A DNA stretch of 32,693 nt from Burkholderiales bacterium (lineage in GTDB: Bacteria; Pseudomonadota; Gammaproteobacteria; Burkholderiales; Burkholderiaceae_C), in contig JANYJJ010000028.1 in assembly GCA_025358485.1 (NCBI GenBank), positions 1 to 32,693 on the forward strand. Direction: 5' to 3'. Made by a program: the position numbers and the translations under genes. Shown piece after piece: positions 27,038-32,693 of the stretch (its first letter is position 1; each line of letters begins with the position of its first letter). The notes beneath the pieces are model-generated. The model ran no database searches. It was not told the origin of the DNA and saw nothing but the letters and a program-made list of their open reading frames with translations.

Positions 27038-28831
27038 TCAGAACGAATCGAGCGCCATCGCGGTGACGCTGTCTGCGCCTTCGACGATGGCGTCGCGCAT
27101 GCCTGGCGCCTTGCTCAAAATGTGATCGCCGTAAAAACGGGCGGTGGCAATTTTGGCTTTCAAGAATGCGGCGTCACCGGCACCTGTGGCCAGCTGTTCT
27201 TCGGCGATCAACAGCGAGCGCGCCATTTGCCAACCGGCCATCACATTGCCCGCCAACATCAGGTACGGAACCGAGCCCGCAAACACCGCGTTGGGGTTGG
27301 ACTTGCTTGCACCGCACACAAAGTCCACCACGCTCAACAAGGCCGCGCGGGCAGCGCTCAGTCGCTTGTGCATGATCAAGGCGGCGGCGGTTCCACTGCC
27401 CATCAACGCCACTTCGGTGGCCTTGATTTGGTCGGCAATCGCCTTGACCGTGCGACCACCATCGCGCGCAGTTTTGCGGCCGACCAAGTCGTTGGCCTGA
27501 ATAGCGGTGGTGCCTTCGTAGATCGTCAGGATTTTTGCGTCCCTGTAATACTGCGCCGCGCCGGTTTCTTCGATGAAGCCCATGCCGCCATGCACCTGCA
27601 CGCCCAGGCTGGTCACTTCCAAACTCATCTCGGTGCTGAAGCCTTTGACCAGCGGCACCATGAATTCATAAAAGGCCTGGTTCTGTTTGCGCACTTCGGC
27701 ATCACCGTGGTGATGCGCCGCATCAAACGCCGCTGCCGCCACAAACGCCATGCTGCGGCAACCTTCGGTGTAGGCGCGCATCGTCATCAGCATGCGGCGC
27801 ACATCGGGGTGGTGAATGATGGTGGCGCTGCCGGGAGTGGAGCCGTCCACCGGGCGGCTTTGCACACGGTCTTTGGCGTAGTGCGCGGCTTTTTGGTAGG
27901 CCATTTCAGCCACCGCAATGCCTTGCACGCCCACCGCATACCGGGCCGCATTCATCATGATGAACATGTACTCAAGGCCACGGTTTTCTTGACCTATGAG
28001 CTGACCCACCGCGCCGCCGTGGTCGCCAAATTGCAGCACCGCGGTGGGGCTGGCCTTGATGCCCAATTTGTGCTCGATGCTGACGCAATGCGCGTCATTG
28101 CGCGCACCCAAACTGCCGTCTGCCGCCACCATGAATTTCGGCACGATGAACAAGCTGATGCCCTTCACACCTTCGGGCGCGCCCACCACGCGGGCCAGCA
28201 CGAGGTGGACGATGTTGCTCGCCATGTCGTGTTCGCCGTAGGTGATGTAGATCTTGGTGCCGAAGATCTTGAAGCTGCCGTCGGGCTGCGGCTCGGCGCG
28301 GGTGCGCACCATGGCCAAGTCGCTGCCGGCCTGCGGCTCGGTCAGGTTCATGGTGCCTGTCCACTCGCCCGAAATCATCTTGGGCAAATACAAGGCTTGC
28401 TGCGCTTCGCTGCCTGCGGTGAGCAGCGCTTCGATCGCGCCATCGGTCAACAGCGGGCACAGCGCGAAGCTCATGTTGGCGCTGTTGATCATCTCAATGC
28501 AAGCCGCACCTATGACCTTGGGCAAACCTTGCCCGCCGAAGTCGACCGGGTGCTGCAAACCTTGCCAACCGCCTTCGCCAAATTGGCGAAACGCGTCTTT
28601 GAAACCCGGAGTGGTCGTGACCACGCCGCCCTTGAAACTTGACGGGTTTTTGTCGCCCTCCCAGTTCAAGGGCGCGAGCACGCCTTCGGTGAATTTGGCG
28701 CACTCTTCCAACACGGCTTGCGCGGTGTCCAGGCCCGCGTCTTCAAACGCCGGGATCTTGGCCACCTCTTCCAAGGCGGCCAATTCATTCATGCAAAACA
28801 GCATGTCTTTGACAGGGGCAAGATAGCTCAT
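27038..28831 (-). CDS. Acyl-CoA dehydrogenase, large (about 600-residue) type
   Basis: An FAD-dependent acyl-CoA dehydrogenase that introduces the 2,3-double bond and hands electrons to ETF. At 597 residues it belongs to the large group with an extra C-terminal domain, as in DmdC and related proteins, not to the ~380-residue short-chain enzymes. Visible: MNLTEPQAGSDLA (161-173) for FAD binding; GEHDMASNIVHLVLAR; ENRGLEYMFIMMNAARY; and the catalytic-base segment IYEGTTAIQANDL with Glu439. The substrate is unknown; medium/long-chain acyl-CoA or methylmercaptopropionyl-CoA are options. AAGGA stands seven bases before the ATG. etfA ends 88 bp upstream and a terminator-like hairpin lies between. 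The monooxygenase gene follows. Confidence 0.94.
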   Translation of the reverse strand: MSYLAPVKDMLFCMNELAALEEVAKIPAFEDAGLDTAQAVLEECAKFTEGVLAPLNWEGDKNPSSFKGGVVTTTPGFKDAFRQFGEGGWQGLQHPVDFGGQGLPKVIGAACIEMINSANMSFALCPLLTDGAIEALLTAGSEAQQALYLPKMISGEWTGTMNLTEPQAGSDLAMVRTRAEPQPDGSFKIFGTKIYITYGEHDMASNIVHLVLARVVGAPEGVKGISLFIVPKFMVAADGSLGARNDAHCVSIEHKLGIKASPTAVLQFGDHGGAVGQLIGQENRGLEYMFIMMNAARYAVGVQGIAVAEMAYQKAAHYAKDRVQSRPVDGSTPGSATIIHHPDVRRMLMTMRAYTEGCRSMAFVAAAAFDAAHHHGDAEVRKQNQAFYEFMVPLVKGFSTEMSLEVTSLGVQVHGGMGFIEETGAAQYYRDAKILTIYEGTTAIQANDLVGRKTARDGGRTVKAIADQIKATEVALMGSGTAAALIMHKRLSAARAALLSVVDFVCGASKSNPNAVFAGSVPYLMLAGNVMAGWQMARSLLIAEEQLATGAGDAAFLKAKIATARFYGDHILSKAPGMRDAIVEGADSVTAMALDSF

Positions 28832-28864
28832 TGGGTGTCCTTCAAAAACGAAGATTCAGGCAAG

Positions 28865-28901
28865 AAAAAACCCGTTGGCCCTGGTGACGGCGAACGGGTT
28901 T
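28865..28901 (-). terminator. Intrinsic terminator or attenuator after etfA
   Basis: On the minus strand AAACCCGTT (28893-28901) pairs perfectly with AACGGGTTT (28868-28876) across a 16-nt loop and runs into T6 (28865-28870). It lies 19 bp behind the etfA stop and 33 bp before the acyl-CoA dehydrogenase ATG. Polymerase coming from etfB-etfA would terminate here or read through in part. Confidence 0.75.
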
Positions 28902-28919
28902 AAATGGGTTAACAACGCA

Positions 28920-29852
28920 TCAAAGTGCAGCCACCAACTCAGGAACGGCAACAAACAAATCGGCTTCCAAGCCGTAGTCGGCCACGCTGAAGATGGGCGC
29001 TTCAGGGTCTTTGTTGATGGCAACAATCACCTTGCTGTCCTTCATGCCAGCCAAGTGCTGGATGGCACCTGAAATGCCAGCCGCGATGTAGAGCTGCGGC
29101 GCCACGATCTTGCCGGTTTGACCGACTTGCCAATCGTTGGGCGCGTAGCCTGCATCGACTGCCGCGCGGCTGGCCCCTAAAGCCGCACCGAGTTTGTCGG
29201 CCAGCGGCGTGAGCACTTCGGCGAACTTGTCGCTGCTGCCCAAGGCGCGGCCGCCGCTGACGATGATCTTCGCGGCAGTGAGTTCGGGGCGGTCGAGCTT
29301 GGCAATTTCGCTGCCCATGAAGGTCGACAAACCGCCGTCGGCGGAGGCGCTCAACACGTCAACAGCAGCGCTGCCGCCTGTGGCTGCGGCGGGGTCGAAG
29401 CCCGTAGTGCGCACCGTGATGACCTTGGTGGCGTCGGCGCTGTGCACGGTGGCAATCGCATTGCCTGCGTAGATGGGGCGGTCAAACGTGTCGGCGTTTT
29501 CGACGCGAATGATGTCGGAGATTTGCGCCACATCCAGCTTGGCCGCAACGCGCGGCGCAATGTTTTTGCCCGATGCCGTGGCCGCAAAAAGGATGTGGCT
29601 GTAGCTTGATGCAACGCCCAAAATTTGCGCCTCCATGTTCTCAGCCAAGCCGTGGGCGAAGGCCGCGCTGTCAGCATGAAGCACTTTGCTCACACCTGAG
29701 ATTTGCGCCGCCGCCGCCGCCGCCGCGCCAGCGTTTTCGCCCGCCACCAAAACATGCACATCACCGCCGCATTTCAAAGCCGCAGTCACGGTGTTAAGGG
29801 TCGCTCCTTTGATGGACGCGTTGTTGTGTTCGGCAATTACCAAGCAGGCCAT
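28920..29852 (-). CDS. etfA: Electron transfer flavoprotein subunit alpha
   Basis: The FAD-carrying subunit of ETF, which takes electrons from acyl-CoA dehydrogenases and passes them to ETF:quinone oxidoreductase. The 310 residues fit the family. The N-terminal domain starts [20 protein letters not shown]. The C-terminal FAD domain shows [44 protein letters not shown], and the signature [20 protein letters not shown]. It lies 1 bp behind the etfB stop, so the two subunits are almost certainly co-translated. A terminator-like hairpin follows the stop. Confidence 0.97.
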   Translation of the reverse strand: MACLVIAEHNNASIKGATLNTVTAALKCGGDVHVLVAGENAGAAAAAAAQISGVSKVLHADSAAFAHGLAENMEAQILGVASSYSHILFAATASGKNIAPRVAAKLDVAQISDIIRVENADTFDRPIYAGNAIATVHSADATKVITVRTTGFDPAAATGGSAAVDVLSASADGGLSTFMGSEIAKLDRPELTAAKIIVSGGRALGSSDKFAEVLTPLADKLGAALGASRAAVDAGYAPNDWQVGQTGKIVAPQLYIAAGISGAIQHLAGMKDSKVIVAINKDPEAPIFSVADYGLEADLFVAVPELVAAL

Positions 29853-29853
29853 G

Positions 29854-30603
29854 TCAGATCACCTTCGCGTCGTTTTTCAGTTTGGAAACCAGCGTCGCCA
29901 CATCAGGCACTTTGATGCCTGCGCTGCGTTTGGGCGGCTCGCTGACCTTGATGGTTTTGATGCGCGGCGTCACGTCCACGCCCAAGTCAGCGGGCTTGAA
30001 AACGTCGAGCGTTTTCTTCTTGGCCTTCATGATGTTGGGCAGCGTGACGTAGCGCGGCTCGTTCAGGCGCAAGTCGGTGGTGACGACGGCGGGGAGCTTC
30101 ACCTTCAGCGTTTCCAGGCCGCCGTCAACTTCACGCACCACGTGGGCAAAGCCGTCCACCACATCCACTTTGTTGGCAAAAGTGGCTTGCGGCAAACCTG
30201 CCAGCGCGGCCAGCATTTGGCCGGTTTGATTGCAGTCGTCGTCGATGGCTTGCTTGCCCAAAATCACCAAGCCGGGTTGCTCTTTGTCCATCAAAGCTTT
30301 GAGCAATTTAGCGACTGCCAACGGCTGCAACTCGACATCGGTTTCGACCAAGATGGCGCGGTCTGCACCAATCGCCATGGCAGTGCGCAAGGTTTCTTGG
30401 CACTGCGTGACGCCGCACGACACGGCGATGACCTCGCTCACCACGCCTTTTTCGCGCAACCTAACCGCCTCTTCTACAGCGATTTCGTCGAACGGGTTCA
30501 TGCTCATCTTGACGTTGGCGATGTCGACGCCGCTGCCGTCTGACTTGACACGGACTTTCACGTTGTAATCCACCACCCGTTTGACGGGAACCAGCACCTT
30601 CAT
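29854..30603 (-). CDS. etfB: Electron transfer flavoprotein subunit beta
   Basis: The AMP-binding partner of EtfA. The 249-residue product starts [20 protein letters not shown] and has [48 protein letters not shown] and the ETF-beta signature around [21 protein letters not shown] start at the ATG at 30601-30603, because AGGAG (30612-30616) lies eight bases upstream. A GTG three codons earlier would sit on that ribosome site. It is the first gene of the etfB-etfA pair. Upstream is a 290-bp spacer with a candidate -10 box. Confidence 0.97.
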   Translation of the reverse strand: MKVLVPVKRVVDYNVKVRVKSDGSGVDIANVKMSMNPFDEIAVEEAVRLREKGVVSEVIAVSCGVTQCQETLRTAMAIGADRAILVETDVELQPLAVAKLLKALMDKEQPGLVILGKQAIDDDCNQTGQMLAALAGLPQATFANKVDVVDGFAHVVREVDGGLETLKVKLPAVVTTDLRLNEPRYVTLPNIMKAKKKTLDVFKPADLGVDVTPRIKTIKVSEPPKRSAGIKVPDVATLVSKLKNDAKVI

Positions 30604-30893
30604 AGCGAGCACTCCTAGGACGTGTCTGTTTAATTGAATCTGAGTTTAGTGGCGCTCACCGTAGCAAGGGCTGACAGCAAACCGAAAACCACAAGCGCGC
30701 CATGAAAACGCACGGTCGTTCTATTTTAGGAGGATTGGACAAAAACCTTCGAGTGAGCTGCCTAACCTGATCCTCACGGCACCACTGGAGAACGGCGTGT
30801 CCGGCTCGGGCTTGGGCGCTTTGTCGGCGTTGTGCGCCTTGAACGCCGCCAAGCGCAATTGCCGCATCGGCCAGCGATGCAGACAGATTCAAC
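30604..30893. other. Spacer between the MFS gene and etfB, with a candidate promoter and a weak small ORF
   Basis: The spacer should contain the etfBA promoter. A minus-strand TAAAAT at 30723-30728 is a fair -10 box and would give a leader of about 110 nt; no -35 is convincing. A 48-codon minus-strand frame (30721-30867, MRQLRLAAFKAHNADKAPKP to GFCPILLK) has strongly G/C-rich third positions in its first half, like a real gene. It has no ribosome site and I do not recognise it. It may be the remnant of a longer gene. Confidence 0.4.
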
Positions 30894-32204
30894 TCAGGCA
30901 GCCTCTCGCGCCGCCTGAGCGCCGCGCCCCACATTGATCGGTGCTAGCAGCAGCAAACCAAGCAAGAAAAACAACGCAGTCGACACGATGGCGATGCGGT
31001 GGTTGCCTGCCGTCAAGACCGTGACGAGGCCGTATGTGATGGGCCCGACGATGGCTGCCAAGCGCGTGGCAAACGTCCACAACCCAAAAAATTCACCCAA
31101 CTGTTTTTGCGGCGCGAACAAGCCCACCATGGCGCGCCCTGCCGACTGGCTGGAGCCCATGCACAGCCCGGCAATCACGGCAGCCACCCAGAACAAGGTG
31201 GCGGTTTGCGCCAATGCAGCCAACACCGTCATCACCACCCAACCGGCCAAAGTGACGCCCAGGGCCAGCTTGTGACCCATGCGGTCTTGGCCGTAACCAA
31301 AGGCAAAGGCACCCAGCGCGGCGGCAATGTTGACCAAGAAGATCAGGGCCATGGTGTCGGCCTGCTTGAAGCCCAGCGTTTGCTCGGCATAAATCGCGGC
31401 CAAGGCAATCACGACCGATATTCCAGCTTGGTAACAAGCGCCGCAGGCCAGCAGCCACCGAAAGTCTGAAAAGTTTTTTGACGCGCGCACGGTGGTTTTC
31501 AGTCGTTGCCAAGAAGCTGCAAAACCAGACACGCCGCCCGACCCGGCCTGATAAGGCTGCGCCACCGCACGCTCGCGCAACAGCACAAACGTCACCACTG
31601 CAGCCAACCCGTAGACGCCGGCCGTGATGAGCATGGTGACCGGCACAAACGAAGTGGCAGGCTCGCCGCGCGCCTGCGCCGAAAGCACGTAAGCCAAGCT
31701 CAAACCCAAGGACAACATGCCGCCCAAATAACCAAAACTCCAGCCCCAACCTGACACGCGCCCCATCGCATCAGGCCGGGCCAACTCAGGTAAAAACGAC
31801 GCGGTCATTGACTCGCCGATGGAATAAAAAGTGTTCGACAAAACGATCAACACCACCGCCAGCGCCAAGTCACCGCGCCCCACCGTGGCCAGCAACAGCG
31901 TGGCCGCCACACAACCCACCGTGGCCAACACCAAGATTTTTTTCTTCGATGCACGCATGTCGGCAAAGGCACCGATGGCCGGCATCGCCACCATGACGAT
32001 CAAGCTAGAAAGCGCCAACGTCAGCGTCCACGCCAAGGTGGCCCAGGCCGCGTCTTTGGCGACCACACCCACAAAGTAAGAGTTGAAAACCGCAGTCAGG
32101 ACGACCGTGGTGTAGCCCGAATTGGCGAAGTCGTACATCGCCCAACCAAACACCTCGCGCTTGCGAACACCTGAGTTCAAAGCGTCTTGGGGAAACAAGG
32201 CCAT
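30894..32204 (-). CDS. MFS transporter of the Atg22/UMF1 type
   Basis: An inner-membrane transporter of 436 residues with many hydrophobic helices, about 12 by eye. The N-terminal REVFGWAMYDFANSGYTTVV is the hallmark of the UMF1/Atg22-like MFS group. Helical stretches such as LTLALSSLIVMVAMPAIGAF, WLLACGACYQAGISVVIALA and IVSTALFFLLGLLLLAPI follow. The substrate is unknown; in yeast the family exports amino acids from the vacuole. I start at the ATG at 32202-32204 (MALFPQD), with GGAG six bases upstream. The frame stays open further upstream, but that part is the tRNA-Leu gene. It starts 34 bp behind the 3' end of tRNA-Leu with no terminator between, so it may be made from the tRNA transcript. 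Confidence 0.92.
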   Translation of the reverse strand: MALFPQDALNSGVRKREVFGWAMYDFANSGYTTVVLTAVFNSYFVGVVAKDAAWATLAWTLTLALSSLIVMVAMPAIGAFADMRASKKKILVLATVGCVAATLLLATVGRGDLALAVVLIVLSNTFYSIGESMTASFLPELARPDAMGRVSGWGWSFGYLGGMLSLGLSLAYVLSAQARGEPATSFVPVTMLITAGVYGLAAVVTFVLLRERAVAQPYQAGSGGVSGFAASWQRLKTTVRASKNFSDFRWLLACGACYQAGISVVIALAAIYAEQTLGFKQADTMALIFLVNIAAALGAFAFGYGQDRMGHKLALGVTLAGWVVMTVLAALAQTATLFWVAAVIAGLCMGSSQSAGRAMVGLFAPQKQLGEFFGLWTFATRLAAIVGPITYGLVTVLTAGNHRIAIVSTALFFLLGLLLLAPINVGRGAQAAREAA

Positions 32205-32238
32205 GGCAACTCCGGCGCAGCGAATGCAAGACTTCGAT

Positions 32239-32330
32239 TGGTGCCCGGGACGGGGATCGAACCCGTACGCCCTCTTTCGAGAAGCGGCGGATTTTAAGTC
32301 CGCTGTGTCTACCAGCTTCACCACCCGGGC
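32239..32330 (-). tRNA. tRNA-Leu (anticodon UAA)
   Basis: Acceptor GCCCGGG (32324-32330) pairs with CCCGGGC (32243-32249). Discriminator A and an encoded CCA follow (32239-32241). The anticodon loop CTTAAAA gives UAA. A long variable arm and a GGTTCGATCC T-arm are present, as expected for a class II tRNA. A minus-strand AATAAT at 32340-32345 could be its -10 box. Confidence 0.97.
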
Positions 32331-32370
32331 GGCCTGTGGATTATTGCTTGGCCGCAACAGCTTGGCACCC

Positions 32371-32402
32371 AAAAAAAGAGGCCTTGCACGCATGCAAGGC
32401 CT
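32371..32402 (-). terminator. Intrinsic terminator between tRNA-Cys and tRNA-Leu
   Basis: AGGCCTTGCA (32379-32388) and TGCAAGGCCT (32393-32402) form a perfect 10-bp stem with a 4-nt loop. On the minus strand it is followed by C and then T7 (32371-32377). This is a textbook Rho-independent terminator placed directly behind tRNA-Cys. Confidence 0.85.
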
Positions 32403-32409
32403 GGATTTT

Positions 32410-32483
32410 TGGAGGCGCGACCCGGAGTCGAACCGGGCTAGACGGATTTGCAATCCGTTGCATAACCGATTTGCTATCGCGCC
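32410..32483 (-). tRNA. tRNA-Cys (anticodon GCA)
   Basis: A 74-nt class I tRNA. Acceptor GGCGCGA starts at 32483, the anticodon arm is ACGGA-TTGCAAA-TCCGT (GCA), the T-arm contains GGTTCGACTCC, discriminator U precedes an encoded CCA (32410-32412). Discriminator U is usual for tRNA-Cys. A minus-strand TATGAT at 32516-32521 is a possible -10 box. Confidence 0.97.
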
Positions 32484-32530
32484 TTATGCATCAAAACATC
32501 AGTCTGAGAATCTGAATCATAAATACTGAG

Positions 32531-32560
32531 AAAAAAAGGGAAGCCGAAGCTTCCCTTTTT
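32531..32560 (-). terminator. Intrinsic terminator (possibly bidirectional) between tRNA-Gly and tRNA-Cys
   Basis: GGGAAGC (32538-32544) pairs with GCTTCCC (32549-32555) and is extended by A/T pairs. On the minus strand the loop is TTCG, a very stable tetraloop, and T7 follows (32531-32537). On the plus strand T-runs also follow. It closes the tRNA-Gly transcript. Confidence 0.85.
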
Positions 32561-32583
32561 CTTTTTTCTTCTGGAGTCAAATT

Positions 32584-32659
32584 TGGAGCGGGAAAAGAGG
32601 CTCGAACTCTCGACCTCAACCTTGGCAAGGTTGCGCTCTACCAACTGAGCTATTCCCGC
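32584..32659 (-). tRNA. tRNA-Gly (anticodon GCC)
   Basis: A 76-nt class I tRNA. Acceptor GCGGGAA (32653-32659) pairs with TTCCCGC, the D-arm has AGCTCAGTTGGTAGAGC, the anticodon arm is CAACC-TTGCCAA-GGTTG (GCC), the T-arm has GAGTTCGAGCCTC, and an encoded CCA is at 32584-32586. The promoter lies at or beyond the right edge. Confidence 0.97.
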
Positions 32660-32693
32660 ATTTCTGAACTGAAGTTTTCACTTTCTGTCAGAG

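Noticed and set aside
32205-32453. An 83-residue N-terminal extension of the MFS transporter that stays in frame through the tRNA region
   Set aside because: It translates the tRNA-Leu gene itself (the well-known false peptide VVKLVDTADLKSAASR) and part of tRNA-Cys. The ATG at 32204 has a good ribosome site and fits the family.
32239-32659. tRNA cluster as an integration site for a mobile element
   Set aside because: No integrase, no repeated tRNA 3' end and no foreign-looking base composition is seen next to the tRNAs.

Overview
The window is a G+C-rich (about 60% by eye) stretch of chromosome from a betaproteobacterium. It is most likely a member of the Burkholderiales, and Comamonadaceae-like in gene order and protein style; the genus cannot be fixed from the sequence alone. 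It is dense with core genes, almost all on the minus strand. I see no insertion sequence, prophage, CRISPR array, defence system or biosynthetic cluster. The interesting points are in regulation and gene architecture, not in a new system.

Positions 1-8832, read right to left, hold the conserved cluster ndk - rlmN - pilW - rodZ - ispG - hisS - yfgM-like - bamB - der. der is cut by the left edge of the window. The cluster joins nucleotide balance, rRNA modification, a type IV pilus lipoprotein, cell shape, isoprenoid precursors, histidyl-tRNA charging, outer-membrane assembly and ribosome biogenesis, with several 4-8 bp gene overlaps. A 324-bp spacer with a REP-like palindromic repeat (8997-9081) separates ndk from rluB. 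rluB carries very long low-complexity tails and is translationally coupled to scpB. A 338-bp gap with no convincing gene follows (12027-12364), then rluD divergent from bamD.

Positions 14304-17303 hold a DinG/YoaA-type iron-sulfur helicase coupled to a small DUF465 protein. These are divergent from a PP2C phosphatase, and the two start regions share an overlapping promoter. Positions 17371-25831, read right to left, form sucA - sucB - lpdA (the complete 2-oxoglutarate dehydrogenase complex), then a TPR-type diguanylate cyclase, then zapE. The cyclase lies 17 bp behind lpdA and overlaps zapE by 11 bp, so c-di-GMP synthesis appears tied to the TCA-cycle operon.

Positions 26047-30603, read right to left, hold etfB - etfA, a terminator-like hairpin, a large acyl-CoA dehydrogenase and a nitronate monooxygenase-like flavoprotein: an acyl-CoA oxidation unit with its own electron carrier. 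Finally come an Atg22/UMF1-type MFS transporter and three minus-strand tRNA genes (Leu-UAA, Cys-GCA, Gly-GCC). Intrinsic terminators lie between the tRNA genes, while the transporter starts only 34 bp behind tRNA-Leu.

Start codons were moved from the longest possible reading frame wherever a ribosome binding site, an overlap, a promoter or family length argued for it (ispG, rodZ, ndk, the DUF465 gene, the diguanylate cyclase, the nitronate monooxygenase, etfB and the MFS transporter).
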